In this document: piece by piece, positions 12,835 to 22,998 of the stretch
Position numbering within the stretch: position 1 is the first letter of the stretch
How the letters are laid out: the number at the start of each line of letters is the position of its first letter
NCBI RefSeq assembly: GCF_001642475.1
Contig: NW_019173943.1
Span: forward strand, 124,001-188,000
Direction of reading: 5' to 3'
DNA from: Fonsecaea monophora
Taxonomy: Eukaryota > Ascomycota > Eurotiomycetes > Chaetothyriales > Herpotrichiellaceae
Length of the DNA stretch: 64,000 nt
Position numbers and translations under genes: made by a program
Notes under the pieces: model-generated
What the model saw: only the letters and a program-made list of their open reading frames with translations
Told to the model about the DNA's origin: nothing
Database searches by the model: none

Positions 12835-13370
12835 CTTTGGGCTCCCACGTCCCCTCTTTCTTCTTTTTGCTCGACAAGGAACACGATGCAGGAGTCGTCA
12901 GAACATGCAATGTTCTCCAAGTGTCAACTTTTTTTAGAAAGACACGCTGACACCCTGAGAGTTGCTTGGAAATAGTTGTGGTTGGGTAAGAGCTCCTTCG
13001 ATGTTCCAATAAATCTTGACTCGAGAGAGAGACACCCGCAATCGGAGAGTCCTCGACTCCAAACCTCGGAACCGACAAGCCAGACGCCTAAATTCCCCGA
13101 GCAATGAGCGGCAGCGGCTAGTGGCGGCGTAAGAAGGTGACGGCATCATCTCGGAAGCCCATACCGGCCAACAACGGCAGGTGACCCGAAATGCAGCAGA
13201 CAGATCTTGGCGAAATGCCAAGCCCACAGGGACGGGCTGCGAAATTTGGTTACGGGCAATTCGGCCCAAGTCAAGTCAAGTCGGTACGCAAGAAAACTGA
13301 CCACTTCAACAAACATACCTGATTTCTCTTCCATCCACGACTTCGTTACTGGACTGAGAAGACAATCAAG
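12835..13370. promoter_or_regulatory. Divergent promoter between etfB (-) and rpl39 (+)
   Basis: The 536 bp between the two start codons must hold both promoters and 5' UTRs. Visible features are a direct repeat AAGTC at about 13,268-13,282 close to the ribosomal-protein gene and a pyrimidine-rich stretch just upstream of its start at about 13,320-13,335. No individual factor site can be assigned with confidence. Confidence 0.5.
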
Positions 13371-14069
13371 ATGCCGGTACGTGCTCCCTGAGACCACTCC
13401 CAGACAATTGTGCGATACAAGACGTCGAAACGAAACACTTTCCCAGTGTGATCATATTGAAACTCCCCCTCCCAGAAAGAAACACATCTGCCTCCTCAAC
13501 CCGACTGCGTCTGCATTGTGCATACATGTCACAAGGAAAAGGAAAAGCGACCGTGAACTGACCGAAGCATCTACAGAGTCACAAATCCTTCCGCACGAAG
13601 CAGAAGCTCGCGAGAGCGCAGAAGCAGAACCGACCCATCCCCCAGTGGATTCGTTTGAGGACGGGAAATACCATCAGGTCAGTCGCCCACACTTGAGAAA
13701 GAGAAAAAACATCCTTCCGTCAAGATATCTTTGGGGTTTTGGAGGTGGCATGGGCCCATGTGTTTCGGGTGAATAAAATGGGCAGGAGATGGTCTTTCCT
13801 GGCAAGATGTGGGAAGTTGCTGTGCATATTTCTCTGCAGCTTTCTGTAACTCTGATGGAAGACGGATAATTGGGATCAATAAGGAAAGGGCCAGCATGAA
13901 ATCCCAGCCAGCATATGATGCCAGCGTTATCATTTGTTGTTGAGATGCGAGGAGTTGCAGGAGAAGAAAACATTGGGCTAGAAGAAATGATGGCTAACAT
14001 TCTCTGTTCACAAACTACAGATACAACGCGAAGAGGAGGCACTGGCGCAAGACCAGAATCGGCATCTAG
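13371..14069 (+). CDS. rpl39: 60S ribosomal protein eL39
   Basis: Three exons: 13371-13376 (ATGCCG only), 13577-13677 and 14021-14069, with introns of 200 and 343 bp, all GT-AG. The spliced protein is exactly 51 residues, the universal length of eL39. It begins MPSHKSFRTKQKLARAQK and ends with RRHWRKTRIGI before TAG. It is a small basic protein lining the peptide exit tunnel of the large ribosomal subunit. Each exon taken alone is too short for open-frame detection, and the first exon codes only Met-Pro. Introns near the start codon are common in fungal ribosomal protein genes and may support expression. Identity is certain from the near-invariant sequence; the splice sites are fixed by that sequence. 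Confidence 0.97.
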
Positions 14070-14863
14070 ATTACCCATCACCCAGAACAACCACATCGCT
14101 CCATGCCTCAGCCTGAATTTCCAGAAGTCGTCTTTGAGAAATTACTGTCATTCGATCACGCATTTCACCCATCTCTCACAGTGGGGCAATTGTTTTCAGC
14201 ACTGAAATAGGGCCAGGATTGGAGGAAGGGTTGTTGCTAGGTCGGGAGGTCGGAGCCGGGAGGAGAATGGGGACGAGAGAAGCCTTGGGAGGTCGGATTC
14301 AAGGAATGCTAGGGCTTCAAGGCTGAGGGTAGGGGAATTCGTCGTAACCTTACTCCAGAATCCTCTCCACGACCCCAAGATGCATGAAACATGCAACGCG
14401 CTCCAGAGACTTGCATGGAGGCCACGTGTAAAGGAGAATTCAAAATCAAAAGAATCGATTCAAAAGAGTGCTCCGTTCTAACTGCCTCGCTGCACCTCCC
14501 AGTCACAGAGTCTATGTGTTAGTGTCAGATACTATACCCGCGAGACTCTGCTCATCGGTTCGAGTGGGATTCGTTCATGTGCAGAACGTGTTTGTGTTTC
14601 GCATGATAGTCTGAACCTCTTCCGCCACTCATCGTACCTTCATCCCAGTGCATGCACCTGTACCTCCCAGCTCCGGTGGTGGCTGTCAAAGCAGTCCATT
14701 GGGCTCATCATGAACCGAGCATGAGATGCAATAAAAGAAATGATTTTGATTGCGCCACCAGTTCGATGGTCTCCCCAGTCATCTGAATTCCATCATGCTT
14801 CGTCATCGAACGCCTCCAACGCCATCGAAGTATGCTAGTCTGTAGATGAAGCCACAGAGTTGA
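14070..14863. other. Convergent 3' intergenic region between rpl39 and skp1
   Basis: Nearly 800 bp holding the downstream regions of two convergent genes. No coding frame, RNA gene or repeat is evident; composition is unmutated. Confidence 0.55.
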
Positions 14864-15472
14864 TCAACGACTAAAAAAGTCAGTGTCCAGAACTGCTCAC
14901 CCACAAAAGGGAAACTCACTCTTCGGCCCACTCGTTCTCGCGGCGGATCTGGTCCTCCTCCTCCGGAGTAAAGTCGTTCTGGATATTGAACGTTTTGCGG
15001 ATCTCTTCTGGCGACTTGCCCTTGATCATGTTGGCGACAGTCTTGCAGCCAACGTCAAGCAGAGCCTTGATGTCCAGATAGTTGGCCGCCAAAATGATTT
15101 CAAAAAGCATTTCTTGATCGACCTGCATGAACTTTTGATCCCACTCATCGATATCAGTCGTCTTCTTACGCGAATCTGAGTCGTCTTCATTGGTTGCAGG
15201 AGGGTCATGTTTGTGATGTGTGCACCACTCGATCACTTTTTTGAGGACAGCGGCATTGACATTGGGTATGGGGATGGCCTCCTCCATGGCATCTTCACCA
15301 AGATCGCCGACCATGTTCTTGATGAGAATTGATCTCTCGGCAACATCACGATCTGGGAACAGTCAGTTGAGAGAAGCAGCATAGGGGTTGTTCTGAGATG
15401 TATCTCACCAACTACGATATCCTCGCCATCGGAGCTCTGGAGAACCAACTTTTTGGAGTTGTCAGACGACAT
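14864..15472 (-). CDS. skp1: SKP1, adaptor of SCF ubiquitin ligases
   Basis: Minus strand, three exons: 15472-15409, 15352-14920 and 14870-14864; introns are 56 and 49 bp with GT-AG ends; 167 residues. The N-terminal half is the BTB/POZ-like fold (KKLVLQSSDGEDIVV, then SILIKNMVGDLGED). The C-terminal half is the F-box-binding region (ILAANYLDIKALLDVGCKTV, MIKGKSPEEIRKTFNI, TPEEEDQIRRENEWAE). The last exon is only 7 nt, TCGTTGA, completing the canonical fungal ending WAEDR and the stop. Without it the frame would end in EE at the donor site. Skp1 bridges cullin Cul1 and F-box proteins and also serves kinetochore and V-ATPase assembly complexes. It is the last intact gene before the RIP-mutated block. 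Confidence 0.97.
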
Positions 15473-15780
15473 GTTGTGCAGTATGGACTTTAGACTTGTT
15501 CGCAAGGGTAGTTCGGGGTTGGTTGTGCACGATGACTATGACAGGGCTCGAGTCAACCTCTGTTTGGTGTGAAGGGCTGATGCGTAACAGTACAGATGTA
15601 GAGTAAAGCGGAAACTAGCGAAGAGTTGAAAGAAACAGATGAGGTTCGAGAACAATAGATGTAGGACAGAGGGTCACGATTGAGGACGGAAAGACTCTGC
15701 CTGCGCAGTGAAGGGAAAGGGCTACAACCGTCATTGCCAAGCTCTAGTAAATTCACGGCTAGCTCAACCCCCTTTAGGAC
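15473..15780. promoter_or_regulatory. skp1 promoter and 5' UTR, up to the edge of the mutated block
   Basis: Normal-composition DNA directly upstream of skp1. The change in texture to TpA-rich sequence occurs at about 15,770-15,940, so the promoter can be little more than 300 bp long unless it reaches into the mutated DNA. Confidence 0.5.
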
Positions 15781-15803
15781 GAGGGTGACGCCGCCCTATC
15801 ACC

Positions 15804-15867
15804 CCCGGCTCGCCGAGCCGGGTGAGCGCTCACCCGTATCTCACCTGTCGTAAGGGCGAAACGCCCT
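15804..15867. repeat. Cluster of perfect palindromes at the block edge
   Basis: Three inverted repeats sit side by side: CCCGGCTCG-C-CGAGCCGGG (15,804-15,822), CGGGTGAGCGCTCACCCG (15,819-15,836, perfect 18-bp palindrome sharing its first bases with the first) and AGGGCG-AAA-CGCCCT (15,853-15,867). The stretch is GC-rich and not obviously RIP-mutated. It could be a hairpin end of a mobile element or a conserved protein-binding site; no function is assigned. Confidence 0.75.
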
Positions 15868-16690
15868 AGCGCCTTAGCGACCGACCGCGTGACGCCGACC
15901 CTACTCACCCCGGCGGGACCGCTATAACTAATGGTAATTAGCTTCCTAGTCATCTCGTCGTAGCCTCAATACTAGTAGGGAGTCTATCTAATAAATTAAC
16001 GCGATCGGCTAAAAGTAGCGTCGCTAGATCGACCCTTCTAGTCTGGCTAACTCCGTACGACCTTATGCTCGCGTACACTAAAAGCCTATAATATAAGGAG
16101 GATACTCCCTCGCTACTTTTACTAACTTCCGACGTTTCTACGTCTTACTCGGTACCCTCTATTAGAGCTGCTTCCTATGTAGCCTAACGGGGTCAGGCTT
16201 CCTTAGTCACAGTCCTTATATTACATAAGCTAGGTTGAGAGTACGTAAGGTATAAATAGTCATATAACTTTAGAATAGTATAGTGAAGTAGATGTCATGA
16301 GTTAGCTACGAGAGAGTGTAACTATAAAAGGGTAATAAGCGTAGCTATATACTTATAAGGTATATCCCGAATAGGTAACTAGGAATAGTATATTAATATA
16401 TTAATATAGTCCTATACTAATATATCGCTATATCGTATTTTTCCCCTTTCGGTAGTTACGTACGGTACGTAACTTAGCCTTATTCCTTCTCCTATGTTTT
16501 ATTAGGCTACTATGCCCCGGTAGACCTACCCTTAGACGCCCCGCGCCCTAGGTCATATAAAGGCCGTTTCTAACACCCTCGCCCTCGCCCTTACCCTATA
16601 TCTATATATCGACCGCTGTTTTTATAGGTCGCGCACACTTACCACTAAAATCCTACCTCCTTCCGCCTTCACCTTCTACCGCGTCTACCC
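15868..16690. other. RIP-mutated sequence, no gene recognised
   Basis: Typical TpA-rich mutated DNA with stops in all frames. It does not continue the ferric-reductase relic that lies beyond the neighbouring island. No repeat or family is recognised. Confidence 0.5.
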
Positions 16691-16696
16691 TCTACC

Positions 16697-17088
16697 TGTG
16701 ATGGGTTGAACCCAGAAGGAGGCTCGGTTCTGACGAACCAGCGCCAAGACTAACGACAGGACTAACGCCACCTCCTGATTGGCTAAATTTGCCTGTACAT
16801 TGTACAGGTAAAATGCCGCCTCCTGATTGGACGAGGCACGTACCGTGCAAGGGATACCGAATCCTGGCAAACTGAGACACCGTACGCAAGGGAAGGTAAG
16901 GAAGAGAGACAAAAGGCAAGGGAAACGCAAGGCGTGTACGAAAGAGGAAGGACAAGGGAGAAAGGGGAAGACAATGAGTATCCCTTGCGGAAGAGCGTAC
17001 GATATAAGGAGAGAAGGAGGGGACATTATTCCTCCTTCTCTCTCCTCAGATTTATCCTCCTTGTTACTAGGTTGGCTAGCTAGTTACA
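16697..17088. mobile_element. Unmutated island, possible solo LTR or promoter fragment
   Basis: About 390 bp of normal-composition DNA inside mutated sequence. It can be framed as TGTGATGGG...AGTTACA (TG...CA ends). It carries two inverted CCAAT boxes in a duplicated CCTCCTGATTGG motif (about 16,771-16,783 and 16,818-16,830), a TATA-like GATATAAGG near 17,000, and small palindromes: TGGGTTGAACCCA at 16,702-16,714 and CCTGTAC-ATT-GTACAGG at 16,792-16,808. These are promoter features that an LTR would also have. The flanking 5-mers (CTACC and GAACT) do not match, so a target duplication is not shown. It probably arrived after RIP of the surrounding DNA. Confidence 0.45.
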
Positions 17089-17099
17089 GAACTCTTTCC

Positions 17100-18080
17100 A
17101 AACCCTCACATTCTAGACTTTCATCCGACTAGGATGTTATTATGAAAGGGTGGCTCTACAGAAGGCTAAACTAGGGAATCCATAAGTAGATGTATTACCC
17201 CGGCTTTACCTAGACTAGCGAGGTGAGGCGTACTTGAAGCGTCATCACTTCCTACTATATGATGATATACTTACTGTTTAGCATTTCTTTAATATTAGAG
17301 ATCTTAACTCTAGCGAACCCGTTCCCGACTACTCCGGTTTAGTATACGATGAGTCCGCATTAGACGAGAACGCTTAGTAAGAATGTACTAATGGTAATGT
17401 AAATGTACTTTTATAGAAGAGAATGGCTCTTCTTCAAGTAGCTCCATATGCTATAGGTCGCCGTAACAGCTAGGGTCTGATGTAAGCGAAGGAAGAACTC
17501 GTAGAACGGACGGCGAAGTAATGGGTGTGAGAGAGGCATGAGGATGCCTAATGATATTATCCCCTAATCTTTATTAATTCTGTTAACTAGCTGTAGGGAC
17601 CTTCTAGAAAGTATACGATCAGTCTAAAGAGGTTTTCCGAGATCTGTAAGGGAAATGGTTTCTTCTCCACGAGCACAGTAAGAACGTAGAAGCCCACTAG
17701 GACCGATGACATGAGCCCTAAGGAACGATGAAATCGCCGGTACGTACGTAATGTAACGCCTAAGAGATCGGCTAGAAAGCTTAGATGAGGGCCCGCCATA
17801 AGAGGGATTAGATTGATGAGCGAGAGATTAGCCGCCCGCAGACCGGCTACCTAGATAGAGCGCACCTTAAAGTAGATATAAAAGACGTTGACCCTACTGT
17901 ATAGAAGCCCTATAATAACACTAGCCGGGTACTACGCCCTAGTTAACCGATGACGAATCTATGGATATACGAAATATTTGAGGGAGAAGGGAACGACCTT
18001 CTTCTAACTAAGTAGAAGCTACTGGCGAAAGTTCATGAGAATGAGAAGAAATAATAAGCCGCCTAAACCGATCGCGTAGG
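17100..18080 (-). pseudogene. Ferric-reductase-like transmembrane protein, RIP-mutated relic
   Basis: Reads on the minus strand from about 18,080 to 17,110. Recognisable parts in order: a first membrane region ending GLRAANLSLINLIPLMAGPH, then LADLLGVTLRTYRRFHRSLG with a haem-ligand His codon at 17,730-17,728, then HPLLRRPFYEFFLRLHQTLA with the second His codon at 17,482-17,480, then the start of the FAD-binding domain (KPG-stop-YIYLWIP and QSHPF-type context, SHPFIITS-stop-SDE). Stops are TAG and TAA where Gln or Trp belong. Family knowledge: these six-helix proteins reduce extracellular ferric iron or make superoxide. The FAD/NADPH C-terminal half is missing: the frame ends at the unmutated island. 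Strong family call; non-functional. Confidence 0.85.
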
Positions 18081-18419
18081 CTAGAGTAATATCCATATTG
18101 AAGGTTAGAAACGCTAGAAATGGAATGACAATAACGTACGAATAAAAAGGTAGTTTTATAGGCGTTAAGAAGCTTATTAAACAGGGGAAAAGAGTGAAGT
18201 TAAAATATAATCAACTGTAGTATAGTATTAAGACGCTAAACCCTCAGAGAGGGAGCCGAGAATGGAATAAGACTCTAGGTAGTTACGGCTAACTTTAGAA
18301 TAAAGTAATTAGAGCTAGAATAGGATCTTCTACCCGATAAATCCATCCTCTTCTAACTTAGCGGTAATCTATAGCCCCTAAATAGGGCAATCGAAGTTAC
18401 ATCTACTAGCCCTTAGAGA

Positions 18420-19270
18420 TTTCTCGTTCTCTAGGGCCTGCTAAATAGTGGATTCTAGCTAGGTCAGTATCAAACTAAGGAGGAAATCTGAGGTCCGTCA
18501 CTTACCTTTAATAACCTCTCTACCGAAGTTATAGACGTCGTCTTAGAAAGGAATTCAACCGCTAGAGAATCGGAGGGCCACCGGCGTAGGTCATCTACTC
18601 CGACAGTACCATCAGCTTTAGTATACTTTTACATTAGCTCCATTATGATAAAGCTTAGAGCCTTAAGATCTCTCGATCTAGGATTGCTTAGGGGACATAG
18701 TCGATAGAGTTCCTGATGTACTATAATCTGAACGTTAGCTTGACGTAGAAGGTTATGGAGTGATTACGTACCTATCTTCACCTCACTAGCGACATTAATA
18801 AGAATACTCGAGGTGGTTAGGGAGCCGTATTCTAGTCCTTTTTTCGCGAGGTACATAAGCCCGTTAAGGATCTATTATAGTTAGTCGGCCGGCTTAAAAG
18901 AGGTGACGTTCAAACTCCCCTATCCTAAAATCGACGCTAGTTGATCCTCGTTAAGATGTTTCGGAAACCTAGTGAAAAGGCTTAGAGACATCGGCATGTA
19001 CTCGAAGACAACGTAGAATAACTCGTCATGGAGAAAGATGTCTCTTATAGACACGATATTCTCATGTTTAATCTACTGTAACATACGACATTTTTCTTCA
19101 CTATTATGTATAGAGAAGCTCCTCACAGCGACGACATACGGCGTAGGACCCTCTTTTTAAGGAGAAATAATGAAGTCGGCGGACTACGGGTATCTAACAT
19201 CGGCTACGTCCACTATGTCGTCGTCTTCCTCGCTAAGTCGTATATAATGGCTTTTTCTATACTTTTCCCA
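18420..19270 (-). pseudogene. Protein-kinase-like relic
   Basis: Minus-strand frame with RIP stops. Seen in order: TPYVVAVRSFS (position of the usual AIK lysine, here Arg), HENIVSIRDIFLHDELFYVV at about 19,066-19,005, FEYMPMSLS, ILNGLMYLAKKGLEYGSLTT with SSILINVASEVKI (in place of the HRDLKPEN and DFG regions), and a C-terminal ALSFIIMELM followed by DDLRRWPSDSLAVEFLS. The fold order is that of a protein kinase, but the catalytic HRD and DFG motifs are replaced, so it resembles the pseudokinase-like families expanded in ascomycete genomes. It lies directly upstream of the ferric-reductase relic on the same strand. Which changes are RIP and which are ancestral cannot be separated here. Confidence 0.75.
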
Positions 19271-20170
19271 TGGGGATTAGTGCTTTACGATCAAGGCATT
19301 CTCTATCCCATGTCCGAGTGCTACTGGGGAGTTCGGGGGCTTCGAACTAGTTGCTGAGGTGGTACGATAGGGTGCGGACGAGAGGGCCCTCGGGAATCCT
19401 AGTGCTGGACTAAATCCAGTCCCGCGGCGACTAGGAGCTTCGCCCTCCGTAAGGTGATCATCCTAGCGGGTTATACTCTAAGACGACCCCCTAAACCCTC
19501 TGATTGCATCGAAGTCGATGCGTGTCCGGCGATTCGAAGATTTAGAAGACATCTTGATAACATGAATGGCTAAAGAGAAGACCAGAGCAAAAGGTACAAT
19601 CTTTTAAGTAAGGTATGCGAGCGTTAAACGGAATTAAGGTAGGAGCGGTAGTTAATCTTAAGAGACTGGAGACGACGTTCGATCTGGACTACGAAGTAGG
19701 TGAGGAACGAAGCGGCTAGAGCCGGCATATACAGTAATCGTACACCTCCCTCCCGGGGCCCATTTCGGTGCTCGGGGCTAATTCAGACTTTATACTGAGC
19801 TTAACGAAGTGAGGCTCCTTCTGGATCCGATACTACTAAGCTTAATAGGGAGGTATATAGCTTTATTAAATGATATCCGCAGCCTACCGGTAGTAAAGTG
19901 TTCATCGTCCTATAGGTTGAATTATTCACTATACTTAGAGAAAAGCTTTAGCTTAAAGTAGGTGTATCGCTCGCATTCGTAGCCGCACTAACCTACTATA
20001 CGGTTTTAAGCTTTAAAGTGCTTTATAATAAGGATGACATGAAGGCGGGTATCATCACGTTTACTATGAGGGCGTTTCACTATTTGATATTTTAGGCAAA
20101 GTAGATCGCTAATGTATTCTTCTACAGTTTAAGACGACCCCGATGTAAGTACTACTCTATATAAGGGGCC
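19271..20170. other. RIP-mutated sequence, no gene recognised
   Basis: Stops on both strands; includes the GC-rich CCTCCCTCCCGGGGCCC at about 19,744-19,761. I could not follow a long frame. Confidence 0.45.
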
Positions 20171-20592
20171 TTATCCCGACGGCCGTAAGCGAGGTTGGGA
20201 GCGTCGTAAGCGATGCGGTAATAGCCGCCTCCGGGGCTGCTAGCTAAGTAAATAGCATCGCTAGTGCCGCCGCGATAGCTATCAATGGGGGGAGTACGGA
20301 GATCCCCTAAAATCTTTCTATCGGTATAAAATAATACTACCTAGGGTTCAGTAATTATGTCGAATGCCACTAATTACCGGTGAACGTTTCTAGTATCGTA
20401 CTGCAGGCCGCCATAAAAATTCTAAGTGACGAGACGGACGATTTAGAGTACCTACGTAGTATCTTAGCAAAAGCTACCCCTAGATGGATCCGGGATCCTT
20501 TCATTATCGGTATAGTAACGGCCTTAGTAGTCGCTACCGTCTTTTTTACCTCTATATTCAGCTGGCCATTCGGCTCTAGGACTCTCCTATAG
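20171..20592 (+). pseudogene. Unidentified protein with C-terminal membrane segment, RIP-mutated
   Basis: Plus-strand frame with Ala/Val/Ser-rich repeats (VGSVVSDAVIAASGAAS) followed by YYLGFSNYVECH and LPVNVSSIVLQAAIKILSD, then a hydrophobic helix IIGIVTALVVATVFFTSIF. Stops inside are TAA and TAG. The arrangement resembles secreted or membrane-anchored ascomycete proteins of unknown function. The frame ends with TAG at 20,593-20,595, which may itself be a mutated Gln codon, so the protein could once have continued. It is convergent with the next relic. Confidence 0.45.
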
Positions 20593-20616
20593 GATGTAAC
20601 GTTACTATTAGTACCG

Positions 20617-21679
20617 AGATTAGTCCTTAGGCTCTTTTATTGCATCTACTACCTTCTCCTCACGATCGTTCTTTACCTTCTCTACTCGAAGTCGAAAGAA
20701 GTCTCTTCCGAGTTTAAGGTAGATTAGGGCCCGGTCGGCGGCTACTACTAGAGTACTCTCCTTTCGGCTATGCTGATGACGGTAATGATAACGTATATTC
20801 ACATCTTCGCCTGACTTCGCGTCACGTAAAGTCGTTACTTTCCCGTTAGCTCGATAAGTTAGTATTCTCGGCGCCACATCATATACTAAGGCTGTAGAAG
20901 TTAGATTATACGGTTAGGTAGTAAGGGACGATAGTAAGATGGAGCATCCTGTTACATGTTCGTGGAGATCTCCAGTTTCAATACCTATACTAATATCCTC
21001 GTACGCCAAAAGCTATAGGAAGTTCTAGAAAATTCTCTTTTTAAAGCTAGTAGGCCGGATTATAAAGAATTGATGCGATACCGTACAGTAATGAGATCAA
21101 ATGTCAACTTTTATACTTCTATCCGATCCTATAGTCTAATCCTTAAAGCCGCGAGATCATATTCAGTAACGGTAACGAGAGTCTTCCTCGCCGGAAACTC
21201 TTCCCTTCCTTATGTTTCTGATGCTTATCCCGCGCATAGTCGAAGCATATTATGTAGTCAATCCTATCCCTATAGGAGGTTTTTCGTGAGCTGACGAGCT
21301 AGCATATAAACGTTCTATTAAGTCTCTAGGCTGATATATTCGAATTTCCTGTGCTTATATATTAAGTAAAGTACCTTAAGGTCTGTTTTACTCACGATGC
21401 TTTCCCGATCGACTTTCTTAAGCGATAGAATTCGAGAGGTATATCTTCTGCCCCTAAGGGAGTATAAGATTCATTCTTTTCCATATCGATGATAAGGTAA
21501 AATCGTCGATCATTCACCCCTCCTAGGTGTACGTAATGGTCTATTATCCAATCGTAATCTTCAGAGTAACCAGCGAAATGGAACCATTCCTAGGTAATCT
21601 TCTAATGTTCATCGTACTAATGCTCATGCGTACGAATTATAATCCGTTTAGGTTTCTTTAAACCTGATTTCGAAGCCAT
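20617..21679 (-). pseudogene. Unidentified protein of about 350 residues, RIP-mutated
   Basis: Minus-strand frame from ATG 21,679 (MASKSGLKKPKRIIIRTHEH) with few stops, shifting by one frame near 21,060 (intron or indel) and continuing without interruption to TAA at 20,619-20,617. The last 85 codons contain no stop at all. The composition is charged and soluble with no membrane segment. I recognise no domain. Confidence 0.45.
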
Positions 21680-22998
21680 AGTAATGTTACTAGAGAGGAG
21701 GAACGCGAAAAGCGGTGAAGTTTATATATTTATCAATCCTTAGTACCTTTCTACCGGCTTAGCCGCTAATTCTAGCTAGCCTTTATTCCGGGGGTTAAAG
21801 GGTCTGCTACTAAGGCCTAGTGCGTCGATTATCGACTAGCCTTTCTAGCGTCGTGTAGAGCTACCGTATGCCCGCAACTGTACGTTAGCTTTACTAGCTA
21901 AGGCTAAGGCCTAGATTTAAGTTAAAGACTCGTGACGTGGCTATACGCGGGTATAGCGCCGTTAATTAGCCGTCGCCTCTCGGTCCACTACTTCCGTCGT
22001 TCTCTAATCGGGCAGGGATTCGTAGGATTAGCCGAAGATAACAGAATGAGAGAGGGCGAATGCAGGAAGCTGGTCCGTTAACAGCTGTTTTAAGTTATCT
22101 TAGATAAATCAGACCCTTACCTTAGGTGCTACTAGTAGCACTAATAGCATTAGCGTTAACGCTACTAACTTTTTAATTAGTCTACGAGCGCTAGCTCGTC
22201 AATCAGTACGCTAGTACCTCATAACCGCAGTCTAATCTATCTAAGATAAGTTTTAAGTGATAGCGACCGCTTGATTATTAATCACAGCGCCCTTTACGAG
22301 TATAAATAAACGGTCGAAGAACGACGACAGATAGTACTATAAAGGAACTACATAGTTGCACACTAGAAAAAGTCGAATTTTAATCCTTATTCTAGACACT
22401 TAAATAAAGGTACTATAATAATCGTTACCGTAAAATATCCGGGTGTAAACTAAGAGGCTTCAGATGTACGAGAAGAAGATGAAACACTACCGCGGGTGTA
22501 ATTACAATTCCCACGAAGGATACAACTTCTATACAGAAGAAAAACGCAGGACCGGGACTCCCTGCCGCCTACCTTCGGGCCATCTACGCGACTTACCTTA
22601 AAGCCTCGACGCTTAGGATATAAACTTATTAGGACGATGTCCTACTTACCTAGGGAAAACTCCGCTAAGCTCAGCCGGCTCGATGTAAGCATTAGTATAA
22701 ATAGTTGAGAAATTTTATCGCCGCCTAGGATTCGACGAAGACTAGGAGACATCCCTCATAATTAAACTATCCACTTTCACCTCCAGCTCCTTTAATAGCC
22801 CTTTAGCCTCTAGTTAGTCGATTCGTTCTATGTATAATGCCTTAAAGGATATCTGCAAGGGATGCGGCTTTCGGAAATTACGGTAACGTTACTTATAATC
22901 TACGTTCGTATGTGGTGGAAAGAAAAGTTGCCTTCATACTCCATTATCCATATATCCATGATATCCATGATATCCAGAATTAATTACTTAATATGAAA
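21680..22998. other. RIP-mutated sequence without recognised gene, containing an inverted-repeat element
   Basis: No frame can be followed with confidence. A small inverted-repeat element lies at about 22,084-22,265 and is listed separately. Confidence 0.45.
22084..22265. repeat. MITE-like inverted-repeat element
   Basis: Two arms of roughly 24 bp face each other: TTATCTTAGATAAATCAGAC at 22,095-22,114, and a right arm around 22,231-22,256 whose reverse complement is TTATCTTAGATAGATTAGAC. Twelve bases (TTATCTTAGATA) match perfectly and the differences are transitions, as RIP would produce. The interior is about 115 bp with short GCTACTA/GCTAGT repeats. Size and shape fit a non-autonomous DNA transposon, but ends and target duplication are not established. 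Confidence 0.5.

Noticed and set aside
13207..13776. 189-codon plus-strand frame over the eL39 locus
   Set aside because: It runs across the introns in a different phase from the certain eL39 exons; chance opening.
16697..17088. Full LTR retrotransposon around the unmutated island
   Set aside because: No second LTR, no matching target duplication and no internal coding region; kept only as a possible solo LTR.
20593..20890. Continuation of the plus-strand membrane-protein relic beyond 20,592
   Set aside because: It reads hydrophobic but has several stops, whereas the minus strand is completely open there and continues the relic starting at 21,679; the minus reading is preferred.
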